From positions 28,529 through 44,946 of the forward strand of contig NAOQ01000518.1 in NCBI GenBank assembly GCA_002751075.1: DNA of 16,418 nt. Reading direction: 5' to 3'. Within the stretch, counting starts at the first letter, position 1. The number at the start of each line of letters is the position of its first letter. The position numbers were made by a program, and so were the translations under genes. Source of the stretch: Ichthyophonus hoferi. Lineage: Eukaryota > Opisthokonta > Ichthyosporea > Ichthyophonida > Ichthyophonidae. Positions 1-9,773 of this stretch are shown in pieces. The notes below the pieces were generated by a model. It was given only the letters and a program-made list of their open reading frames with translations, made no database searches and was not told the origin of the DNA.

Positions 1-300
1 GTAAAATGCAATATGGGATAGTATAGGATAGTATAGTATAATATAGTAAAATGTAATATAGGATAGGATAGTAAAGTATAGTATAGTATATATATAGTAA
101 AATATAATATAGTATAGTATAATATAATATAATTAATACAACACAATATAATATAATATAGTATAAGATGGTATAATATAGTAGAGTATGGTATATTATA
201 TTATATTATATTATATTATATTATATTATATGGTATTAAGTATATTGTATTGTATTATATTATATTAATTGTATCGCATTATATTATATAATAATATGCT
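1..300. repeat. AT pentanucleotide satellite with strand switch
   Basis: The stretch is almost only A and T and is built from 5- and 10-bp units. The left part (about 1-185) reads as ATAAT/ATAGT units. The right part (about 188-300) reads as ATTAT units, which is the complement of the first motif. The two halves could therefore pair as a long AT hairpin. It lies just before the first visible exon and is probably inside an intron of the plus-strand gene. No coding signal is seen. Confidence 0.85.
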
Positions 301-349
301 ATGTTATATCAATGAACTAGGTATCAAAATTAACAGATCAATCTAATAG

Positions 350-1796
350 GTGGAGGAGTGTCGAACTGAGTTATTACGGGTAGAAAGTGAGCACCGTATG
401 GCATTTGCCCAAGTCAAACGAACCAAAGAGGTGACGGACAACCAATTAGAAGAGTGCAGGTGACTAAATCTCCGTACTATCCACTCATATGGATTATCTA
501 TGTTAATACATGCCATTTCTCTATCGTGACCTGTGGGGTTGAAGTTTAATGGAGGAATATGATATGACAGTGAGTTTAATGGGAAAGAGGTCTGACGTTA
601 TCTACTTGCATTATATATGGTCTTACATGTAATTTATTATATACTTTCCTACATATCGTCCTATCCTACGTCATACCCACCTATTGTTTCCCTCTCCCTC
701 TCCTAGAGCCTACCTTGATAAAGCTCAACAATACTTTACAGTGAGCGAGGAAGTGGAAAAGGACATACTGGATGCCCAATCAGAATTGGACAGATTAGTA
801 GATGCGGCTACTATAGCCAGGTAAGGGCGAGAACAGCAGTGTGAAGGTATATATCTGAAAACCCCTTTATAAAGAAGATAGTGTACACCTAGGGCTAGAA
901 TATCCTGGGGTGTAATTTTATCTTGATGGTATTTTGATCTTTTTAGTGATATATATATGTATATTCTGGGATATCATTGCATTATACTATATATAGCAGT
1001 AATTAATTAGTACTGATTAGTAATTATGGTACAATCAGTGGATATTTACTATGGTAACTACAAATTTCATTGGTGTGTATGTTTACCATAATAACACATT
1101 AACCAATCAAGTATGATGATAGATATTACAGTAATAACTATGATTGGCTGAGTGCCCTATCTATAGTCTCTGCCATTGCCATTATTTATTTCTCCTAGTG
1201 GTGATTGGCCCAGTGATTTTGTATAGTTTGATTGGACCGTACCATTAAAGTGAACATTGGCACAGACATAGACTATTCTAATTAGTTTATTACTAATTTA
1301 GAATCCCCCAATAAGCCCATATCAATTTCATATAGGATATAACTCAGCACTAACCTGCCACCTCTTATCACAGGAAACACGTGTCCTTTGCCCTGCAGGT
1401 ATTGGCTGATCTAACCCTAGAGGTGCAACAATTGGATTCCCCCAGCCCTTCCTCCCATCGAAAGCCATCGCCCCTTCAGACAGCCGATAGAAATCATTGG
1501 GACAAGAAGAGTAAAGGTACCTCATTGGTTATTTAATCGCCATTAATGTTTATTGAAGAAAAAGATGTGGTTGGATAAGACTGCACAGGGCCTGAGCTCT
1601 CCAATCAGAGTAGAAAAGGTCATCTGACCTGCAAGGGAAATTACAGTGGGTTGACTGTGAAATTTCAAGCAATGGATCCCTCTACCAGACTGAGTATAAT
1701 GGGCCTGTAGATGACCATGCTGGCCAACCAATGGCAATCTACCTCACTAATGAGACCAGCAATTTGATTGATGCAGCCACAGATTATGATGTATAA
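350..1796 (+). CDS. C-terminal part of a coiled-coil protein (four exons, 5' end outside the window)
   Basis: I assemble four exons: 350-459, 707-820, 1374-1516 and 1636-1796. They join without phase conflict (phases 0, 2, 2, 1) and give 175 residues plus the stop TAA at 1794-1796. Donors are AG|GTGACT, AG|GTAAGG and AG|GTACCT; acceptors are AATAG, CCTAG, CACAG and GCAAG. The first two exons encode a Glu/Lys/Arg/Gln-rich helix with heptad spacing (begins VEECRTELL, later AYLDKAQQYF and DILDAQSELDRLV), very likely a coiled coil. A helical stretch VLADLTLEVQQL follows, then a Ser/Pro-rich linker, then an acidic tail ending DAATDYDV. I do not recognise the family. If the 1516 donor were ignored, the frame would stop at 1536, but the phase-matched last exon with a 52-codon open frame favours splicing. 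The N-terminus and any catalytic domain lie left of the window. Confidence 0.72.
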
Positions 1797-1915
1797 GCCA
1801 ACCAACACACATGCTTTGTCTAGCCATTCCACACTGTCTAAACCACTAGAAGAAATTATCAATTGTTTTGAAGACAGAAATATTTATAGGATTGGTCTGA
1901 TAAGGTTTTTGGTTT

Positions 1916-1921
1916 AATAAA
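1916..1921 (+). terminator. candidate polyadenylation signal AATAAA
   Basis: AATAAA lies 120 bases after the stop codon of the coiled-coil gene, on the same strand. The position and the lack of a nearer canonical hexamer make it the likely 3' end signal. The cleavage site cannot be placed from sequence alone. Confidence 0.5.
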
Positions 1922-2315
1922 TTGTAATATTTGGTTATTATAGGCATTATATGATTGGTGTGGAGTAACCCTTCTTCACACCAGGTCTGTATAATTTTAT
2001 AACAAAATCTCATTAGATTGTCCCGGGCTTGAAAGATTAAAATATGCAGATCATGTATGATTGGTAGTCTAGTCGGTTCATCCAATGAGGTGTATTATTA
2101 AAAGGGGCAAAATGGAAGGATATTGCATGGCAAGGAATAGTGTTTTATTGCCTCAATAGTAAGATATGTGGGGTTTTCTGAGCTTTAATGACAGTTTCCC
2201 AAGTACCAACAATATTTTCCCAAGCATTAATGACATTAAAGTATAAAAATAATAATTTTGTTCAAAATCAATTTATGAAAAAGCCAATAGTGGTTTTTTA
2301 CAGAATGAAATTTAT
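1922..2315. other. intergenic spacer, no gene seen
   Basis: This AT-rich spacer between the 3' end of the coiled-coil gene and the transposon debris holds several ATTGG/CCAAT pentamers. No open frame here has splice-site or domain support. Confidence 0.5.
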
Positions 2316-2591
2316 TCAAGAATAGTCTACTTTTCTAAGTGCATGGAATTTTTCTGCTACTTTCAACTTTAATTCATTCAGTGTAAGGGAAGCTTTTTCA
2401 TCTATCCAGGAAGTGATGGCCATTTTCTGCTCATTTGATGACTTGGTTAAAAAGTCCCTTTCTCTTTGTTTCACTTGGGGCTTTCCTTCTTCACAGTACT
2501 TCTTTAAAATTCCTATAACTAACATTCTTGGTAAACCACTCTTGATCCTTAATATTTTCTGAACAGATGAATACATTATCAACATATACAC
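2316..2591 (-). pseudogene. transposase DNA-binding (HTH) fragment, Tc1/mariner-IS630 type
   Basis: A 91-codon open frame has the look of the helix-turn-helix region that opens many Tc1/mariner and IS630-like transposases: GILKKYCEEG, then a basic stretch, then ITSWIDEKASLTLNELKLKV and AEKF. In the family, a phrase like 'WI ... ASLTLxEL ... F' forms the second helix-turn-helix. The frame ends soon after AEKF, and no DDE/DDD catalytic domain follows on this strand, so only the N-terminal part survives. I saw no terminal inverted repeats. It sits just downstream of the copia fossil in the same orientation and could be a separate insertion. The family assignment is by motif resemblance only. Confidence 0.45.
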
Positions 2592-2639
2592 ATATACACA
2601 TGAATCTGGTTTTATTATGATATTTATATAGACAAGGGT

Positions 2640-3935
2640 CAGTTCCCATGGGGTAGAAATATATAGACTTTAAAAAGGTATCTAAAGTTCTGTTCCACAG
2701 TAGTCTAGAGGTGTGAAGTCTGTAGAGACTTCAGTTCATCTTTTAAACATGTTCTCATTTGTTTGGCTCTATAAACATTAGTGGTTGCTCTAAGCACACT
2801 GGTGCATCCAGGTAACTATGTAAGTATGCTGCCTTGATATCTAGCTGTGCCAGATCATACCCTCAGTCTCCTACTATGCTTAGCAAGAGTCTAATGATTA
2901 TGAATGAGCATACTGGACTAGAAATATCATGATAGAGACCACATTTATTTGTTCTTAGGACTCTTGTGCTACTAGACATGCCTTGTATCTGACTACTTGC
3001 TCTTTGTTATCACGTCTTCAATGAAGCACCCATAGACTACACAGGACAGTAGTTCTCACAGGTGGCCACTTAACCAAGGTTCATGTGAAATACTCATTGA
3101 GAGTGATAATTTCTGTTTCCATCACACAGATCCATTGCATTTTGCTATACATTCTCATGACATTTTTCCCTCCCTTGGGATACAGAATTCTGGGCAGTTC
3201 TGATTGAGGTGTTGTTGCCAGTGCTGTCGCTGCTGCTATAAACAATAGCTTGCAGGATGGAGTGTGAGTTCCATATATGGCCCCACTTCTTGTCATCAGG
3301 GATTTATATTTTGATCTCCTTCATGCATGTTATTGAGCTATTTGTTGCCTTATGGGTACTTCATTATCACTGCTATTTGAAGATTCTGCCATATTCTCAG
3401 AAAGATCCATTAAAACTGTCTGAGGCTGTAAATAAGTGGCAGGAGTGAATGACATGGTGATGTTGCTGTAGGAATCATCTCTCCCATATTTGAGAGAGGA
3501 TGATAAATGGGAAGTCAATTCTTCTTCTGCTGTCACATCTTCCATAGGAATATTGGCCCATCTAATTTGGAAGTTATCTTGTTTGACAGATTTAGATTGT
3601 TGCTTTGCATAGGGAAACTGCCCTTCAAAAAAAAATGATGTTGCACTTGGTGGTGATGTGATATGCCAGTCCATTACTATCTATTCTCATTTTAGAATGC
3701 CATATCCTAAAGATAGTCCCAGCTGTCCTCTAGGAGAGAACTTCTTCCCAATGGCAATGCTGAAGAGTCTATGGTCAACTTTACAGCTAAAGGTACGCAG
3801 TCGTTCTACCGGTGTCCTGGTTTTGTGCCATAGTTCATGACACCATCTCATTGGATATGGCGGTGGTTGGGCTTATATTATGAGAGTAGATTGCTGCACA
3901 GAAGGCAAAACTCCAGAACTGGGCTGGAAGGCTTG
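2640..3935 (-). mobile_element. fossil Ty1/copia retrotransposon pol fragment (late integrase, linker, early reverse transcriptase)
   Basis: Read on the minus strand, this stretch carries in order a late-integrase signature (ELWHKTRTPVERLRTF and later SPRGQLGLSLGYG, near 3700-3840), a Ser/Glu-rich linker (about 3330-3674), the opening of the reverse transcriptase (QWICVMETEIITLNE, near 3085-3130) and an LDIKAAYLHSYLDAPV-type motif near 2800-2860. That order is the Ty1/copia pol order. The copy is clearly broken at many points, lacks gag, protease and most of the reverse transcriptase, and shows no recognisable LTRs, so it is an old inactive remnant. It lies between two convergent host genes. 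Its left border is uncertain by about 100 bases. Confidence 0.75.
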
Positions 3936-4452
3936 CCTGAGTTAAGGATGTCTGAGTAGTTAAAAGTTTATTTACTTGCTGATGCCATTGCTAGAGGGGG
4001 TGGACAATGCCCTAGTCATGAAGATGGTTTTGAAATTTTCCATCAAGATATACATCCTTGACCAGAAAAGAGATAGGTGATTTTGAGAGGCACATGTAGG
4101 GATTCTGCTGCTGCTTTGAACATACAGAACACTTTGAAATATCACTTTTCTGGGTCATGCAAAATGTAGTTGCATAGTTGGTAAAATCATAGATAAATGT
4201 CACACACTATAAAACTACATTTTCTATGACCCAGAAGAATGATATTCCAAAGTATTTTCATATGTTCAAAGCACCTTAAAATCACCCATCTCTTCTGATC
4301 AAGAACATGAGTATCTCAACAGAGAATTTCAAAAACATCTTTGTGAGGAGGGCATTACTCATCTAGTTACCTTGCCATATGGGCCTATGGCCCCCCTGGC
4401 AACAGTAACAGTGAGTGAATAAACCATGCCAACCCAGTTCTGGAGTTTTGCC
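3904..4452. repeat. long imperfect inverted duplication around about 4205
   Basis: The 20 bases at 3904-3923 (starting GGCAAAACTCC) return exactly as reverse complement at 4433-4452. Inside them, 4020-4190 matches the reverse complement of about 4205-4345 at most positions. One example is TTCTGGGTCATGCAAAATGTAG on the left, with the complement of CTACATTTTCTATGACCCAGAA on the right. The arms have diverged in small indels and substitutions, so the duplication is not recent. The left arm on the minus strand translates to a short Cys-containing frame (SKCSVCSKQQQ) that could be retroelement-derived. Its left end overlaps the copia fossil. Confidence 0.75.
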
Positions 4453-4483
4453 CTAAACACTAAACCCTAAACCCTAACCCTAC
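4451..4483. repeat. short interstitial telomere-like tract
   Basis: The stretch reads CCCTAAACACTAAACCCTAA followed by ACCCTAACCCTACC, that is, about four degenerate CCCTAA/CCCTAAA units. It starts exactly at the right end of the inverted duplication. Such tracts are known from break repair or from retroelement junctions. Confidence 0.6.
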
Positions 4484-4549
4484 CAGCTAGGTATTATACC
4501 AATATATTATATTATATGACAGGATGTGGCATTTCATGCTATTGTATCA

Positions 4550-4555
4550 TTTATT
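4550..4555 (-). terminator. polyadenylation signal AATAAA overlapping the stop codon
   Basis: On the minus strand the last codons read CTT TAA TAA ATG. AATAAA begins with the last two bases of the TAA stop of the DUF1295-like gene. If used, the 3' UTR would be only about 15-30 bases long. Confidence 0.5.
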
Positions 4556-7500
4556 AAAGGGTTTTCTTCCAACAACAATCACCAGGTGGGCATGGGACCA
4601 GTAGGGATGTATTCTTTTTATATTGGATGTAGTCTGGATCAGATCCCCATTTCTTATTGGCACTCTTGTCCACCATGGGAATTCCAGACACACAGGTAAG
4701 TAGGAAGATAGTAAAAATAGGCCTAAATATGTAATAAGACATAATAGTTAGCTGTCTGCCCAATCATAGTGCAATGATAAAAATATTAACCTGGATTCAT
4801 TGAATAAGATAAATGGAGTATCATTTTAATTACCCAAGAGTACAAGGTTGACGCTACTTATGTGTATGATAGTTACAATATATGATTGGGTCATTGCTAG
4901 TAAATATGTATGTACACATGATCTTTACACTAATCATTTGGGGGTATTATGTCTTAATATAGTTATACAGAAATAAGAACCTATCGTATTGCTTCATGTC
5001 CAGATGTAAAATAAGGAATATTACTTACCCTAATATAGACAGCCATTGCCATCCCTTGAGACTATTGGTGCAGGGTATAAATAGACCCTGTAGAAAGTAA
5101 TGATTTTATTTGGTCATGCTATTAAAATAAAATTTTCATCAATCAGAATTTGTTACTAGACCAATCATTTCATTCCATTTATTTATATTCCATAGCTATT
5201 CCCCTATCGTTATAACTCTCCCTCCTTTGTGCTCATATATTTTTATGCCACTATATTTTTAATCCTCAATTGTCATTTGACCAGATATCTTATAATCATA
5301 CATGCTAAACAAACACAGAATGCCAATAAGAACTAGTTATGAGTGTTAACCAATTAGGGAGCATGTATGTAGTATATAAACCAATCTATGGCTTTACCCT
5401 CTCCTCTTGATATGTCTATATAACCCAATTATAGTACGTCTATCATCCCATTATATCTTACTCTTCATCTTTATTTCTAATTATGGCAAGGCCCTGCCTG
5501 ATAGGATGAATATCACATATTCACCCCCTTGTTATTGTAATTACATTATATATATAGGGATAGAGAGGGGGTCCATCAATAATTTGCGTAAATTTCAACC
5601 AATATCCAGCTATATATATATATATATATATATATATGGTTGCCTGTTACACTATGCTATCTCTATATAGGTAAATACAAATAAGCCCAAAGTACATGAT
5701 AACTCCAGAAATTACAAAATAGACTCCCCTTTACTTACCACCCAAAGTAAAATTTCACCAAAGTAATTAGGATGCTGGCTCCATGACCATAAACCCCCCT
5801 GAATAAACTTATCATTGGTCAATGGGTCAGCCCGGAATTGGGTTTTCTGCCAATCAGCTACAACTTCGATTGCAAAGCCAATTTGCCACAGAAGAAAGCC
5901 TGGGGAAATATATACTTTGTGAATTTATTAAAAACCTCATATAAACCAATCACATCTGCTAAAATGCATGATAATTATTTAAAGATTTCAGATGAGTTAG
6001 TATCATATAGGGAAGATATTAAGTGTAAACATATGAATCAATTAAATTGCCCCATTTTAGTATACTAAAAATAAAGACCTGCAGGAGATCCAATGAGGCT
6101 TACCAATATAATCCCTGACATTTAATGATTGGTCCTTGTCACTCCACACGTTAATAATATAAATGGGAGAACCAACCATAAGTACCCACATTCCCTGCAT
6201 TAGACCAAAGTGGTTAATGCAAAATAAGATAAAGATATAAATAGGCATTCAGATAGATTTACGTATATTTATATTTTTAGTGGTTGCTATAAATAGACAT
6301 AGCTATAAATAGTAATCACAGCCTCTTTTTTTTTTCTCTCACCCCAATCACATCTTCCCAGCAACCTGCAAGTTAAAACTATAACACTTTAATATATCTA
6401 TAGTTAAATGTTAGCATATATTGAAGCTATTAGAATCAGTTTTCAAGATATTGTATAATCCAATTGAAACTTTATCTATAAATCCCCCTTGCCCAGTCAT
6501 AAAATCCCCCTAACCTGCATACTCCATGCAACCAAGAAGGCTAAGGGAAAGGGTTTGATGACGTCAAACCGACTGTCCTTAGTCTCACGTGATATTCGAC
6601 GAAAGAGAAAGCTGCCTAACCTATATATATATATGGTAATAAGTATAAGAATATATACTGGGGTATATAGACACATGCTTAGATAGGCAGAGAAGGACTT
6701 AGATCGTTCTATATAAGGTAATAGTGTGATGGCATGATAGTAAAGTAGTATAATAGTATAATATAATAATAGTATATATGCCTATATACAGTACATACCC
6801 ATGCCTATTTTATATATCTTATAATCACCTGATACACCATATTAGTACACACACACTAGCCCAAATACTGCGAGATGATTGGCTCCCTACTGCCAGAGTG
6901 TAGCTAATGGCACACAAATATGTTATACTTCCTGTGGACCAATAGCATAAGGTCAGTTACCTGATTACTTCCCAATGAAATCACTCCTTTGTATTTTCTT
7001 CCTAATATCTCCTCTCCATTCCTAGCATTATAGTTAGATAGTGTAAAAAGATCCAATTGGATGCGTGTTAGAAAAAGTAAAATCATTGGCTAGATCAGAC
7101 TGGGAGTGTGATTAGATGTAAGAGATAAAGCTTTAACTCAGATTAATCACTCTAATCACCAATCAAGTATTTGAATTAGTAGACGGGCCAGTCAATTACT
7201 ACCACTTTGGTTAAATACATTCATACATATCTACCTACCTGTCACGTCATAGTAATGCTCAGTTTGATAGTAATAACCATACATCCAGCCACCATATTGA
7301 ATAGTGAAAATAAGCACTGGTACAACCTGAGTGCACCAATCAAAGGTCAGCTCATCATTAATAGTATGCTTTTAATATTTAAACATGCTAACCCTTTTAT
7401 TCGATTAGTTTGTTATTATAGAATCCACTCATATCTAAGTATTTAATATATTTCTATCCAATCACAACCTCTCATAACCTAATATGATTGGTCCTTATAA

Positions 7501-8578
7501 TTAGGCAAGACATATATTGTGAACATATATTGATTGGATATTTGAAACTTCTATATTTTATAGCATCCTTTGCATTGGTTTAGAGACTATATATTGTGAT
7601 TAGTGCAAAACAAGTCTGCAATTAACCTACAAATAATATGTGATTAATGTAATAAAATACCATTAGTATATTAATAGCCAATCAATGTAATTAGCATGCT
7701 ATTAGCAAATTAATACCTTCTGATCCCAATTGGTCCCCAAGGTAGTAATTTACAGTAACATTAACTACCCCAATCTTTCTTATACCCCTAATTAGGGTAC
7801 TGGGCACTGGCTTACCTATCCCATTGGGTTAATAAGATACTATCAAAGGCACTTGCATTAATTTTACACCAATCAAAAACGTAATTTTGCCTATATAATA
7901 CCAAGACGTCATTCCCATTGGTAGAAAATCACAAATACTATATCATAAAGAACCCAATGTATGATATGATTGGGAAGTCTCTGAGTGATAATTGACTTCC
8001 ACATAAGGATATATGTAGGAATTGGTGCAATAATTAGGTCTGGGTACTGATAGGCTGATGGCAGCCAATAGAAAGGGGTCTCGCAAACCTGACGACCAAT
8101 AAACATATAGAGAAGAGAGAGAGATAACGAATGAAAATGCCAAATAAAAACGATAGGCTAGAAGTGTAAGTTGATTGGCGGAGGAAAAGAAATAAAATAT
8201 AAATGGAATACATTGAGAGGAAACTATAAATAGATAAAATTATAGACATGTATATACCCATCTATGGTTATATATACTTGCCTTTGGTAATTTCAAGGCA
8301 TATTCTGATAGGACAATCCCAGTTATAACAATCGCTATACACAGTATAGCGTTAGCAAGGTTCCTTAAAAGGGTCGGGCTCCTTGGTTTGTGGTACTCGC
8401 GGGTCGGGTTCGAGGTATTTGTTGCAGTGAGAGACTGCGGGGAGAGGGAGAGAAAAAGGGGCAGTCAGCCATTGGAACCATAAAAGGATAAAACACATAC
8501 CTTGTAAGGAAGGGGAATATAGGTTAGACTAAATAAGGCAAGTGTGACGTCATAACACCCAAGGTGACGTAAACCCAT
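4554..8578 (-). CDS. DUF1295 / steroid 5-alpha-reductase-like integral membrane protein, nine exons
   Basis: Exons on the minus strand are 8578-8501, 8434-8282, 7326-7239, 6931-6829, 6620-6515, 6194-6104, 5899-5739, 5087-5029 and 4722-4554. They total 1008 nt and encode 335 residues plus a stop, and all phases agree. Family features run in order: a hydrophobic helix near residues 48-70, YYDVTGSITY (near 101-110), a helix ending CVLIWCIRLGSFLFRRI, DSRFDVIKPF, MQGMWVLMVGSPIYI, RDYIG, GFAIEVVADWQK (214-225), KFIQGGLWSWSQ, then the hallmark HPNYFGE (249-255) and SGIP (292-295). In this family the HPNYFGE region is thought to bind NADPH, so a membrane (probably ER) reductase is inferred; the substrate is unknown. 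The length fits the family. The start ATG has A at -3 and G at +4. Exons 3-9 are firm; exon 2 uses a GC donor (AAG|GCAAGT), and exon 1 is less certain. The stop overlaps a poly(A) signal. Confidence 0.88.
5611..5638. repeat. (TA)n microsatellite in an intron
   Basis: A pure TA run of about 27 bases lies in intron 7 of the DUF1295-like gene. Confidence 0.9.
8545..8572. promoter_or_regulatory. pair of CRE/ATF-type sites 20 bp apart
   Basis: TGACGTCA (8545-8552) and TGACGTAA (8565-8572) have starts exactly 20 bases apart, about two helical turns. They fall inside the proposed first coding exon of the DUF1295-like gene. Either the promoter extends into the exon, or transcription starts further left than the model says. 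The protein-binding role is inferred from the known CREB/ATF consensus. Confidence 0.45.
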
Positions 8579-8596
8579 ATTTGGATTTACTCGCCC

Positions 8597-8621
8597 ACCT
8601 ACCTACCTACCTACCTACCTA
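8597..8621. repeat. (ACCT)6 tetranucleotide repeat
   Basis: Six perfect ACCT units lie just upstream of the DUF1295-like gene (GGTA on its sense strand), followed by an AT-rich TATA-like stretch at about 8620-8640. This could be part of the promoter region. Confidence 0.85.
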
Positions 8622-9118
8622 TATAATATACATATATAAACATCCATAATAGTACTTCGCATACAGAATACATCTCTGCCCGTGGATATATAGATATATA
8701 CATAGGATGACCTACCTAACCTCCTACAACTACCTCGCCACTTACCTATATGTAGAATAACTATATTATCTTACAGACCCTCATTCGTTCTTGTGGACTC
8801 AAGAACTTGTCCAAAAACATTTATGTATTCAAAACGTGAAATATATCAACAAGAATACAGATATATCTGTAATAATAATAAACGAAACATGAGTGATGTT
8901 ACAGTACTTACCTTACTCTCATCACTTATATTTCCATCCATCACCTCTATAGTGACTATGCTATCACCCTATTGTAAGGTATTAATTATCATATATATTT
9001 ATACCTTTTTTATGTTATAATATATATATATATACAATTAGATTGTATTGTTGAATAGTTCTATATAAATTTTATCAATAATTTCAATATAGCCGTCCAA
9101 TCGTGTTTTCTTTTACCT
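8622..9118. other. AT-rich spacer, no gene seen
   Basis: This spacer holds (TA)n-like runs near 9020-9035 and scattered CTACCT motifs near 8710-8750. The longest open frame (from 8793) has no domain, splice or codon support and is rejected. Confidence 0.45.
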
Positions 9119-9405
9119 ATTATATGATATGATATTATATTATATTATATTATCTTATATTATATTATCTTATCTTATATTATCTTATATTATATTATGT
9201 TGTATTGTCTTACATTATATTATATTTTATTAGTATATTATATTATGTTGATTGTATTGGATGATATTATATTATATTCTATTATATTCTATTATATTAT
9301 ATTATATTATATTATATTATATTATATTATATTATAGTACTTCATATTATATTATATTGTATTATACTATAGTATATTATATTATGTTGTATTTTATTAA
9401 GGTAT
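9119..9405. repeat. (ATTAT)n pentanucleotide satellite
   Basis: About 290 bases consist of TATTA units with occasional TATCT, TATGT and TATAG variants. It uses the same unit family as the right half of the 1-300 satellite but has no strand switch. The open frame across it, rich in Tyr, Ile and Leu, is an artefact of the repeat. Confidence 0.9.
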
Positions 9406-9479
9406 TTATCGAGATAAATCAGACATTCCTGGTGGGTCTGTTATCTTTTATGAATTGTGTTGATTAATAAGAATATTAG

Positions 9480-9771
9480 CAATTGAGTTCATTTAAATTA
9501 TTGGACACAGCGACACGGTACTAACCTAAAAACAACCCCCGCTGTAAAACGTATTAAAGAAAACAAAAATCAACAAATAATAAAGGGGTGCTCACATATG
9601 CGGCCCCGGTACACCCGGGCATACGAAGCAACTCCATATGTACACTACCGTTATAAGCAAATACAAATACGTTCGTGACACACAAAACTTTGCATTCATT
9701 TATTATTTGTTAAGCAATATTATAAGATATATATATATATATAGTTCTATTATACAACCAACACTCAATTG
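9480..9771. other. 292-bp segment bounded by 9-bp inverted ends, with a GC-rich hairpin inside
   Basis: CAATTGAGT at 9480-9488 and ACTCAATTG at 9763-9771 are exact reverse complements. Between them is a sequence unlike the surrounding satellite, including a GC-rich hairpin at 9603-9620 (7-bp stem with one mismatch, loop of four). No target-site duplication is visible. It could be a small non-autonomous mobile element or a solo-LTR-like relic with end TG...CA bases near 9502 and 9767. The evidence is weak for both. Confidence 0.3.
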
Positions 9772-9773
9772 GC

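Noticed and set aside
4559-4696. Plus-strand exon with a perfect CAG|GTAAGT donor
   Set aside because: The opposite strand encodes the last exon of the DUF1295-like gene (SGIP region) with full family support, so the plus-strand frame is a shadow.
5407-5670. Plus-strand 87-codon open frame
   Set aside because: It runs through the TA microsatellite and has low complexity; it is intronic to the minus-strand gene.
7909-8261. Three overlapping minus-strand frames inside intron 2 of the DUF1295-like gene, one with the phrase PFYWLPSAYQYPD
   Set aside because: There is a fair acceptor, but no donor that keeps phase with exon 3, and the frame is not needed for a complete family-length protein.
8333-8351. 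Perfect 8-bp inverted repeat with a three-base loop (CGCTATAC / GTATAGCG)
   Set aside because: It lies in coding exon 2 and is short; no terminator or regulatory role can be supported in this context.
9252-9467. Plus-strand open frame rich in Tyr, Ile and Leu
   Set aside because: It is only the translation of the ATTAT satellite.
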